Source: an uncultured Paludibaculum sp. (GTDB lineage: Bacteria; Acidobacteriota; Terriglobia; Bryobacterales; Bryobacteraceae). From it: DNA of 64,000 nucleotides. The position numbers and the translations under genes were made by a program. The notes beneath the pieces were generated by a model. It saw only the letters and a list, made by a program, of their open reading frames with translations. It made no database searches and was not told the origin of the DNA. How positions within the stretch are numbered: the stretch's first letter is position 1; each line of letters opens with the position of its first letter. The DNA lies in contig NZ_OY762267.1 of the NCBI RefSeq assembly GCF_963665245.1, positions 3,630,001 through 3,694,000 of the forward strand. Reading direction: 5' to 3'. This document shows, piece by piece, positions 57,195 through 64,000 of the stretch.

Positions 57195-57645
57195 GGGCCT
57201 GAGGATCTAGCTTGGGGTGTTCCTGGGGGCCGGGGCAGCCCCAACCTTCGGTTTGGGGGAGCGCTTGGGGTTTGGGGAACACTTGGGGTTGCGGGGTGGT
57301 CGTGGTTTCCGGTCTGGGGATCTGGCTTGGAGAGTTCTTGGGGGACGGGGCAGCCCCAACCTTCGGTTTGGGGGAGCACTTGGGGTTTGGGGAACACTTG
57401 GGGTTGCGCGGTGGTCGTGGTTTCCGGTCTGGGGATCTGGCTTGGGGTGCTCTTGGGGGCCGGGGCAGCCCCAACCTTCGGTTTGGGGGAGCACTTGGGG
57501 TTTGGGGAACACTTGGGGTTGCGGGGTGGTCGTGGTTTCCGGTCTGGGGATCTGGCTTGGGGTGCTCTTGGGGGCCGGGGCAGCCCCAACCTTCGGTTTG
57601 GGGGAGCGCTTGGGGTTTGAGGAACACTTGGGGCTGCGCGGTGGC
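57195..57645. repeat. Four 115-bp G-rich hairpin units
   Basis: GGGGCAGCCCC begins at 57,232, 57,347, 57,462 and 57,577, exactly 115 bp apart. Each unit has the CCCCAACCTTCGGTTTGGGG hairpin and then four or more G4 runs separated by 3-7 bases. The preceding spacer 57,050-57,194 is copied at 57,971-58,130 and 58,510-58,610. Confidence 0.93.
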
Positions 57646-57694
57646 CACGAAGATCGCGGCGGTGGGCTCGTCGTCCCGGCCTAAGGAGCATGCG

Positions 57695-57970
57695 ATGAGC
57701 GAACAGATCGGTCGAAATGATCCTTGTCCTTGTGGCAGCGGAAAGAAGTATAAGAAGTGCCACGGACTAATGGACGAGTTTCCTGGAGACGATAGCGGGG
57801 TTCCGGTGCGATCCGGTGGGCCACGACCCTCGAGTTCGTCCGGGGCTCACGGTGACGTGGATCCGGACGAGGAAGCCGGGGGCGGGGGTACGGGGCAGTT
57901 GCGCGTTCGGTTGGCGCGGGGTGATGGCGGAGGTGAGGCTTCGGCGAGTCCGGATGAACCGATGAGTTGA
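57695..57970 (+). CDS. Small SEC-C zinc-motif protein, copy 2
   Basis: A 91-residue protein, MSEQIGRNDPCPCGSGKKYKK, same length as copy 1 and differing at few positions (Glu4 to Gln, GHGL for GHGP, altered tail SPDEPMS). The Cys/His zinc motif is intact. TAAGGAGCA precedes the ATG as in copy 1. Conservation of length and reading frame in a tandem duplicate suggests that the protein, not just the DNA, matters. Confidence 0.8.
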   Translation: MSEQIGRNDPCPCGSGKKYKKCHGLMDEFPGDDSGVPVRSGGPRPSSSSGAHGDVDPDEEAGGGGTGQLRVRLARGDGGGEASASPDEPMS

Positions 57971-58119
57971 CGAGACGGTGGGGCGGGGTGTGCCTGGGCC
58001 GTTGGGAGTTGCGTGCATAGCCCGTCACTGGCGTTCCGGGACTGGACGGAGGGCGCGGGTTTGTTGGGTTCGGCGACGGGGCGGGTCACGTGGGCGTCGA
58101 CGACGGTCGCGGTTCGGAG

Positions 58120-58215
58120 CCTGGGGATCTGGCTTGGGGTGTTCTTGGGGGACGGGGCAGCCCCAACCTTCGGTTTGGGGGAGCACTTGGGGTTTGGAGA
58201 ACACTTGGGGTGTGC
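58120..58215. repeat. Single G-rich hairpin unit between SEC-C copies 2 and 3
   Basis: One copy of the core (GGGGCAGCCCC at 58,154) and the following GGGGTTTGGAG and CACTTGGGG segment, truncated against the SEC-C copy 3 upstream region. Confidence 0.85.
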
Positions 58216-58272
58216 GCGATGGCCCAGTAGATCACGGCGGCGGGTTCGCCTTCCCCGCCTTAGGAGCATGCG

Positions 58273-58509
58273 ATGAGCGAACAGATCGGTCGAAATGATC
58301 CTTGTCCTTGTGGCAGCGGAAAGAAGTATAAGAAGTGCCACGGACCGATGGACGAGTTTCCTCGAGACGAGAGCGGGGTTTCGGTGCGGTCCGGTGGGCC
58401 ACGGCCCTCGAGTTCGTCCGGGGCTCATGGTGACGTGGATCCGGACGAGGAAGCCGGGGGCGGGGTGTGCCTGGGCCGTTGGGGGGGTGGGTGCGTAGCC
58501 CGTCACTGA
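58273..58509 (+). CDS. Small SEC-C zinc-motif protein, copy 3, shortened
   Basis: A 78-residue version: MSEQIGRNDPCPCGSGKKYKK and the zinc motif are kept, but an internal deletion replaces the last third with GVCLGRWGGGCVARH. The upstream TTAGGAGCA keeps a ribosome site. It may be functional if only the zinc motif matters, or be decaying. Confidence 0.65.
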   Translation: MSEQIGRNDPCPCGSGKKYKKCHGPMDEFPRDESGVSVRSGGPRPSSSSGAHGDVDPDEEAGGGVCLGRWGGGCVARH

Positions 58510-58599
58510 CGTTCCGGGACTGGATGGGGGGCGCGGGTTTATTGGGTTTGGCGACGGGGCGGGTCAGGTGGGCGTCGAAGACTGTCGCGGTTCGGGGCC

Positions 58600-59025
58600 T
58601 GGGGATCTGGCTTGGGGTGTTCTTGGGGGCCGGGGCAGCCCCAACCTTCGGTTTGGGGGAGCACTTGGGGTTTGGGGAACACTTGGGGTTGCGGGGTGGC
58701 CGTGGTTTCCGGCCTGGGGATCTGGCTTGGGGTGTTCCTGGGGGCCGGGGCAGCCCCAACCTTCGGCTTGGGGGAACACTTGGGGTTTGGGGAACACTTG
58801 GGGTTGCGGGGTGGTCGTGGTTTCCGGTCTGGGGATCTGGCTTGGGGTGCTCTTGGGGGCCGGGGCAGCCCCAACCTTCGGTTTGGGGGAGCACTTGGGG
58901 TTTGGGGAACACTTGGGGTTGGGGGGGTGGTCGTGGTTTCCGGTCTGGGGATCTGGCTTGGGGTGTTCCTGGGGACCGGGGCAGCCCCAACCTTCGGTTT
59001 GGGGGAGCACTTGGGGTTGCAGGGG
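58600..59025. repeat. Four more 115-bp G-rich hairpin units
   Basis: GGGGCAGCCCC begins at 58,632, 58,747, 58,862 and 58,978 (spacing 115, 115, 116). The fourth unit is truncated and runs into unrelated DNA. Confidence 0.92.
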
Positions 59026-59149
59026 AGGGCCCGGGCCGGTGGCCGGGGGAATGGCCCCCAGTGCTTTCCGTCGCCTCGGAACCTCCAGAACGCCCCGTCG
59101 CTTTGGTTCTATTGCACAACTGGACGGACACAGATCGTTGAGGCTCATA

Positions 59150-59310
59150 CACTACCCATCACTTGCGGGACGGGGAGGAGGGCGCGGTTCCGGAACTGGA
59201 CGGGGGCACGGTTCCGAGATTGGATGGGGGGCGACTTTGTCGGGTTTGGCGACGCGCTGGGCCATGCGGGACTCGATGACGATCGCGGTTCGCTGGGCGG
59301 CCGGATCATT
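59150..59310. repeat. Degenerate copy of the SEC-C downstream spacer
   Basis: The spacer words GGACTGGACGGGGGG-GGGTTTGGCGACG-CGATCGCGGTTCG recur here in diverged form. No SEC-C gene or hairpin unit accompanies it. The rest of 59,026-59,443 has no gene I can support. Confidence 0.5.
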
Positions 59311-59443
59311 CGGATGAAGACGCTCCCGCAGCGCGCGCCCGCTTACTGACGTGCGCGGTTCGCAACGGACTGGAGATCCCTCCCTGACGGTTGGGGGTCG
59401 TTGCACCTAGCCGGCCGCGGTCGCTCTGTGATACCGCCGCAGT

Positions 59444-61807
59444 TCAGGAGATGGTGTAGACGCGGTTCACCGCCGCCTCGAAGACCAGGGCTCCATCTTC
59501 GGTCCGGGTTTTTACTTCCTGCTTTCCGTGGCGCACCTTCAGGCCACCCGCGTAGCGGACTCTCAGGGTTCTGCCGACTCGCGCCTTGATTTGCGCGGTC
59601 TTCAGGCGGCCTCCCTTCCATTCCATGTCGACGTCTACCGCGCCTCGGGCTCGCAGGCCTGTCACCTTGCCTTCCGACCACGCGGCCGGTAAAGCCGGCA
59701 ATAGATGGATCTCGCCCGAATGGCTCTGCAGCAGCATCTCGGCAATGCCCGCCGTGCCTCCGAAGTTGCCGTCGATCTGGAACGGCGGGTGAGTGTCGAA
59801 GAGGTTCGGCAACGTACACGTGGTGATCAGCATCGTCCAGAGTTTGTAGGCACGCTCAGCGTCTTGAAGACGGGCCCAGAAGTTCATCTTCCACGCAGTC
59901 GACCAGCCGGTGGATTTGTCGCCTCGCACCTCCAGAGTCTTGCGGGCCGCGGCGGCGAACTCCGGCATTTTGCTCACGCTGATCTGCTCGCTGGGATGGA
60001 GCGCGAAGAGATGCGAGACGTGGCGGTGCTGGGGCTCGGGCTCGTCGTAGTCCTCCACCCACTCCATCAGGCGGCCCGTGCGGGCACTGACCTTCAACGG
60101 GGGCAGGCGCGGGATGGTGGCTTCACACTTGGCCCGGAAGTCGGCATCGACACCGAGAATCTTCGACGCCTCCACGACGTTGCTCAGCAGGTCGCGAATG
60201 ATGGAGTTGTCCATGGTGGCCGCATAGGTGAACATCGAGACCGTGCCGTCGGGCTTGCGGAAACGGTTCTCTGGGGAGTGCGACGGAGCGGTGACGAGCA
60301 TGCCCGCCACGGGTGTGCCGGCGGGCGCTTCGACGAGGAAATCGAGGATGAACTCGGCGGCGCCCTTCATCAACGGGTAAGCGCGCTTGGCGAGGAACTC
60401 CCGATCCTCCGTGAAGCGGTAGTGCTCCCAGGGATGTTGGGCGAGCCAGGCGGCGCCCATGGGCCAGATGCCCTGCGTGCCGTCGGCGGGCTGTGTGAAG
60501 CCGAAGATGTCGGAGAGGTGATGGACGACCCAGCCCTTGGCTCCGTACTGGAGCTTGGCGGTGCGCGTGCCGGGTTGGACGAGCGAATTCATGTAGTCGA
60601 AGAGGGGCAGGTGGCATTCGGAGAGGTTGGTCACCTCGGCGGGCCAGTAGTTCATCTGGAGGTTGATGTTGGTGTGGTAGTCGCTGTTCCAGGGGGCCTT
60701 CAGGTGCTCGTTCCAGACGCCCTGCAGGTTAGCGGGCAGGGTGCCGGGGCGGGAGCTGCCGAGCAGGAGATAGCGGCCGTACTGGAAGTAGAGGGCGGCC
60801 AGGGATTCGTCGCGTTCGCCGGCTTTCACCTTGTTCAGGCGCTCGTCGGTGGGGAGGGTCGACAGGGCCGGGTTGGCGGGCAACTGGAGAGAGACGCGGC
60901 GGAAGTAGACCTGGTGGTCGGCAATGTGGCGGGCCTTCAGGTCCTTGTAGGACTTTGGCGCTTTGGCCAGGGTCCGGGAAGGGATCACCTCGCAGGGCTG
61001 GTCGCGGTAGCTGGTGGCGGCGGCCAGGCGGAGGAGAACCTCGGTGGCTCCGTCGACCACGAGGACGTTGCCTTCGGATTTCACGGTGCCTCCGGTGGCT
61101 GTGGCGTCGAGGTGGGCTTCGAAGCGGAGGCCTTCGTCACCGAGTTGACCTCGGAGGAAGAGGCGGCGGGGGTTGGCAGGGTCGGCTGTGGTTTGGGACT
61201 GGGCGGGGCGATCGAGGCGGATGCGGGCCTGGATGGGCTTCTCGGAGGAGAGACGGACGACGATGACCTGGTCCGGGGCGGAGACGAAGACTTCGCGAGT
61301 GACGCGGGCCGAGTTGACGAGGAAGGTGGTGGCGGCGATGGCTTGGTCGAGGTCGAGGGAGCGGCGGTATTCGGCGGCTTGCGTGGCGCCGGGGAGGTCG
61401 ATCCAGAGGTCGCCGAGGGTCTGATAACTCTGGATGGTTTTGGGGATGCCCATCATGGTGTTGCCAGCGAGTTCGGTGGCTTCCTTCTCCTTGCCTTCGA
61501 AGAGGAGGCGGCGGACATCGGGCAGGTTGCGGAGGGCGATGGGGTTGTTGCCGTCGTGGGCGTGACCGGCCCAGACGGTCTCTTCGTTGAGCTGGATGCG
61601 TTCTTTTTCGACGCCTCCGAAGACCATGGCTCCCAGGCGGCCGTTGCCTACGGGGAGGGCTTCCACCCAGGTGGAGGCGGGCTGGCGGTACCAAAGGGTG
61701 AGGGGGGAGTCCGGGGCGGGGGCGGCGCCTTGGAGGTTGGCGGTCGTGGTCAGCGTGGCGAGCGTGCCGGTGAAGAAGGCTCGGCGGGAGAGGTCTTGCG
61801 GTGGCAT
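59444..61807 (-). CDS. Secreted alpha-L-fucosidase, GH95
   Basis: A 787-residue enzyme. LSRRAFFTGTLATLTTTANLQ is a twin-arginine-type signal. The N-terminal super-sandwich domain (LWYRQPASTWVEALPVGNGRLGAMVFGG, LNEETVWAG) is followed by an (alpha/alpha)6 barrel with NLQGVWNEHLKAPWNSDYHTNINLQMNYWPAE, the catalytic Asn-Asn-Glu region, and DGNFGGTAGIAEMLLQSHSG. It removes L-fucose (or related L-galactose) from plant or algal glycans by inversion. Length and motifs are complete. It is separated by repeats from the TonB-type receptor gene. Confidence 0.93.
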   Translation of the reverse strand: MPPQDLSRRAFFTGTLATLTTTANLQGAAPAPDSPLTLWYRQPASTWVEALPVGNGRLGAMVFGGVEKERIQLNEETVWAGHAHDGNNPIALRNLPDVRRLLFEGKEKEATELAGNTMMGIPKTIQSYQTLGDLWIDLPGATQAAEYRRSLDLDQAIAATTFLVNSARVTREVFVSAPDQVIVVRLSSEKPIQARIRLDRPAQSQTTADPANPRRLFLRGQLGDEGLRFEAHLDATATGGTVKSEGNVLVVDGATEVLLRLAAATSYRDQPCEVIPSRTLAKAPKSYKDLKARHIADHQVYFRRVSLQLPANPALSTLPTDERLNKVKAGERDESLAALYFQYGRYLLLGSSRPGTLPANLQGVWNEHLKAPWNSDYHTNINLQMNYWPAEVTNLSECHLPLFDYMNSLVQPGTRTAKLQYGAKGWVVHHLSDIFGFTQPADGTQGIWPMGAAWLAQHPWEHYRFTEDREFLAKRAYPLMKGAAEFILDFLVEAPAGTPVAGMLVTAPSHSPENRFRKPDGTVSMFTYAATMDNSIIRDLLSNVVEASKILGVDADFRAKCEATIPRLPPLKVSARTGRLMEWVEDYDEPEPQHRHVSHLFALHPSEQISVSKMPEFAAAARKTLEVRGDKSTGWSTAWKMNFWARLQDAERAYKLWTMLITTCTLPNLFDTHPPFQIDGNFGGTAGIAEMLLQSHSGEIHLLPALPAAWSEGKVTGLRARGAVDVDMEWKGGRLKTAQIKARVGRTLRVRYAGGLKVRHGKQEVKTRTEDGALVFEAAVNRVYTIS

Positions 61808-61848
61808 GGGGTTGGTGACGATCCAAGTTTACTGGAGACGGGGCGGGG

Positions 61849-61913
61849 GACGCGGTGGTTTGGGAAAGGCTTGGGCGGGAGCTGGGGCTCCCGCGCGGTC
61901 CTGGGGGACCGCC
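61849..61913. repeat. Double-hairpin direct repeat, copy 1
   Basis: GGGAGC-TGGG-GCTCCC followed by GCGGTCC-TGGG-GGACCGC. The block, including the GGACGCGGTGG lead, recurs at 62,037-62,100. Confidence 0.8.
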
Positions 61914-62036
61914 GTACTATCCGGGGCGTCCAGAGATTCTTGTGACGCCGGATCAAGCCTCGCCACGTGCGGGCGACGCTGGGATTCCGAGGGGGCTGTG
62001 TTTTGGGCCGCGGGAGAAACGTCCTCGAACGTGGGG

Positions 62037-62100
62037 ACGCGGTGGCTTGGGCGGGCTTGGGCGGGAGCTGGGGCTCCCGCGCGGTCCCGGGGGACCGCCC
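62037..62100. repeat. Double-hairpin direct repeat, copy 2
   Basis: Same two hairpins as at 61,849, about 186 bp later, with TCC-TGGG changed to TCC-CGGG. It could be a transcription roadblock or mobile MITE-like end between the GH95 start and the receptor terminator. Confidence 0.8.
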
Positions 62101-62126
62101 TCCCTTCGCGGTGAAGAGGGTTGCAC

Positions 62127-62164
62127 AAAAAAGGGGCGCCCCGGGCTGGTTGGCTCGGGGCGCC
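62127..62164 (-). terminator. Rho-independent terminator of the receptor gene
   Basis: On the reverse strand GGCGCCCCG, 12-base loop, CGGGGCGCC, then CCTTTTTT. The perfect 9-bp stem and T-run lie 28 bp after the receptor stop. Confidence 0.88.
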
Positions 62165-62191
62165 TGGTTGTACTGCATTTGGGAGACAGAG

Positions 62192-64000
62192 TTAAAACAT
62201 CAACTTGGCGCCGATCTGGATGTAGCGGGGGGAGCCGACATCGTTGATCTGACCGAAGGACGAGCTGCCCAACTGCGTGTTGAAGCCGCCCAGGTTCATG
62301 TGGTTCATGGCGTTAAACGCCTCGACGCGGAACTGGAGGTTGATTCTTTCAGCGACGCGGACGTTCTTCAAAGCGAAAGCACTGAGGTCGATGGAGCCGG
62401 GTCCGCGGATGACCCACTTGCCGGAGTTGCCATAGGTCCAGGAGGCGGGCCGGGCAAAAGCGGAAGTATTGAAGTACTTGAACAGCGAACGCTGATCGGG
62501 ATCGATGTACCAGTCGCCCACGACATTGGGCCGGTTGGCTACATTGCCGGCCACGTTGGTGAGGGTCGGGGCAAAGAGACGGCCACTGGTGAGGGTCCAG
62601 ACGCCAGAGACGCTCCAGCCGCCCAGGATGCGACCGAGGAAGCCCTGCTGGCTCTTGAACCAGGGGGTTTCGTAGGTGTGGCTGATGACGGCGTAGTGGC
62701 GGCGGCTCTCTTCGAGCTCCGACTTTTCCGCGCGGACATTCAGAGGATCCTGGGGACCACCGGCGACGCCTTCATTGCCGTAGCCGATGATCTTGCCGAC
62801 CGTGTAGGACACGGCATAGGTGAGGGCGCCGGTGCGGCGGCGGACCGACATCTGCATCGAGTTGTAGCTGGACGTGGCCGAAGGTTCCACCATGTTCAGG
62901 CTATTGAGACCGCGGTAGGGCAGGTACTGCCGGAGGTCGACGCCGACGTGGGCAGCCTGCTGGTCGGGCGTGAGGAAGTTGAGCGGCCGCTGATAGGAGA
63001 GGTGGCGGCCGGAGTTGCCGACGTAGCTGACATCCAGCTGCGTCTTGTAGGGCAGCAGCGTCTGGATGCCGAAGCTGTAGTTGTACATGGTCGGCATCTT
63101 GTAGTCGGCGGGCAGAGCTCCGGCGTCGATGGGGAAGCGGGTGGTGTTGGCGACACCGCTGCCGGGGTTGTCGGCATTGCCGTTGGTGACAGTGGAACTC
63201 AGGGTCAGCGGAGCGCGGGCGCCGAGGTACCAGCCGGAGTAGGCGATGCCGGTGACGCCCTGGAAGATGCCGGCGCCGGTGCGGATGGCGAGCTTGCCGT
63301 TGCCAAAAACGTCCCAGGCAAGGCTGACGCGGGGCTGGAAGTTGGTCTTGCGGAGGGGGTGGAACTGATCGGGCACGCCGCGGAACAGGGCGGTGATGCT
63401 GGAGTCGCCGTACTGCGGGATGCGGCCCTTGGCGGCGTCGGGGAAGCCGGATCCGGGCAGGACGAGGCCATTGTAGGGGTCGCCGGTACCTGCGATGATG
63501 GAGCCATTGGCGGCGACCTGCGGAGCTTTGCTGGCGTCGTAGAACTGCGGCATGAAGGCCACGAGGTTGTTCAGCTTGGCGCCCCACGGGGAGATCAGGG
63601 CGTAGCGGAGGCCGGCTTCGATAGAGAGCCGCCGGTTGACGCGCCAACTGTCCTGCACGTAGAACTCGCGGTCGAAGGCCTTGTAGACGGTCTGCACGGC
63701 GGGTCCTGTTTCGGTGTAGGAGTTGAAGTAGCCGAGCAAGGCGTTGGCCCAGGCGTTCTTGGTGTCGTTGGGGTTGGTGGAAGAACCGCCGAAGGAGAAC
63801 GACCCGTTGTCGGTGGGGTTGTTCACTTCGTTCATGTTCATGTTCTCGAAGTAGAAGCCAGCCTTGATGGTGTGCGCGCCCAGGATCTTGCTGAAGTTCT
63901 CGCGCACGATGAAGGTGGGCGTATGGGCGTAGTTGGCCTGGCCGGAGCCGATCCCCTGATAGCCGGTGATGCTGACATTGGGAATGCGGTCAGGATTGTT
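62192..64000 (-). CDS. Oar-like TonB-dependent receptor, C-terminal part
   Basis: The last 602 residues of a large outer-membrane receptor whose start is beyond the right edge. Features include VTRENFSK-type plug/barrel transitions (NYAHTPTFIVRENFSKILGAHTIKAGFYFEN), many alternating strand segments and the end GQINDVGSPRYIQIGAKLMF, with the terminal aromatic residue of outer-membrane barrels. Oar-like receptors with an N-terminal carboxypeptidase-regulatory domain are abundant in Acidobacteriota and take up oligosaccharides or other large substrates. It may serve the sugars released by the nearby GH95. Confidence 0.9.
   Translation of the reverse strand, partial: NNPDRIPNVSITGYQGIGSGQANYAHTPTFIVRENFSKILGAHTIKAGFYFENMNMNEVNNPTDNGSFSFGGSSTNPNDTKNAWANALLGYFNSYTETGPAVQTVYKAFDREFYVQDSWRVNRRLSIEAGLRYALISPWGAKLNNLVAFMPQFYDASKAPQVAANGSIIAGTGDPYNGLVLPGSGFPDAAKGRIPQYGDSSITALFRGVPDQFHPLRKTNFQPRVSLAWDVFGNGKLAIRTGAGIFQGVTGIAYSGWYLGARAPLTLSSTVTNGNADNPGSGVANTTRFPIDAGALPADYKMPTMYNYSFGIQTLLPYKTQLDVSYVGNSGRHLSYQRPLNFLTPDQQAAHVGVDLRQYLPYRGLNSLNMVEPSATSSYNSMQMSVRRRTGALTYAVSYTVGKIIGYGNEGVAGGPQDPLNVRAEKSELEESRRHYAVISHTYETPWFKSQQGFLGRILGGWSVSGVWTLTSGRLFAPTLTNVAGNVANRPNVVGDWYIDPDQRSLFKYFNTSAFARPASWTYGNSGKWVIRGPGSIDLSAFALKNVRVAERINLQFRVEAFNAMNHMNLGGFNTQLGSSSFGQINDVGSPRYIQIGAKLMF

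Noticed and set aside
57232..57640. Telomere-like TTGGGG repeats
   Set aside because: The G-runs are internal parts of longer units in the middle of a chromosome, not terminal simple repeats.
57232..59025. CRISPR-like regular repeats
   Set aside because: Whole 115-bp units are repeated with no unique spacers, and no cas genes are present.
57139..59152. Pro/Lys-rich reverse frames through the 115-bp arrays
   Set aside because: 115 bp shifts phase at every unit; the proteins would be the same repeat read in rotating frames.
59705..61945. 746-residue forward frame opposite the GH95 gene
   Set aside because: Antisense shadow of a complete enzyme gene; extremely Gly/Glu/Val-rich.

Overview
The window is GC-rich bacterial chromosome that looks like Acidobacteriota, order Bryobacterales (Solibacter/Paludibaculum-like). 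This is an inference from gene content: an ECF sigma factor beside a large PASTA-less Ser/Thr kinase with one membrane span, an Oar-like TonB-dependent receptor, many secreted glycoside hydrolases (GH43, GH78, GH95, a GH3 remnant), an HspR-type dnaK-dnaJ-hspR operon, and many intergenic repeat families. No rRNA or tRNA gene was recognised.

Positions 1-17,100 are mostly housekeeping: a partial MocA-type oxidoreductase, divergent typA and der, a MidA-like methyltransferase, an RlpA lipoprotein, a sigma-54 activator overlapping a glycosyltransferase, a TPR protein, the dnaK-dnaJ-hspR chaperone operon with a clear sigma-70-type promoter, modA and a LysM amidase. From 17,850 to 21,160 lies an unfamiliar three-gene cluster (secreted helical protein, lipoprotein, small helical protein) whose last gene has its 3' end tandemly repeated in 296-bp units. 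Then come a sugar-acid catabolic pair, an accessory stretch (SUKH protein, hipBA with three evenly spaced operators, cupin, GH43, SIR2-like protein, EF-P-like factor), a GH78 rhamnosidase, a pilin-like protein and the kinase/sigma pair.

From about 41,500 to 59,300 the window is an accessory and decay zone. It holds an IS91-type element with a tyrosine recombinase, an 11-unit ~126-bp repeat array, a decayed higBA followed by an intact higBA, an RloAB (AbiL-like) ATPase/nuclease pair, three remnants of AlbA_2-domain genes, GH3 and GH95 fragments, and a locus where three near-identical small SEC-C zinc-motif genes alternate with 115-bp G-quadruplex/hairpin units. Both arrays share one ~29-bp core: a GGGGCAGCCCC hairpin overlapping a UUCG-capped CCCCAACC/GTTTGGGG hairpin.

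The last part (59,444-64,000) returns to carbohydrate use, with a GH95 fucosidase and an Oar-like receptor with a strong terminator. The most notable undescribed items are the SEC-C/repeat locus with its shared hairpin core, the cluster with the triplicated 3' end, and the three hip operators at exact 50-bp spacing.
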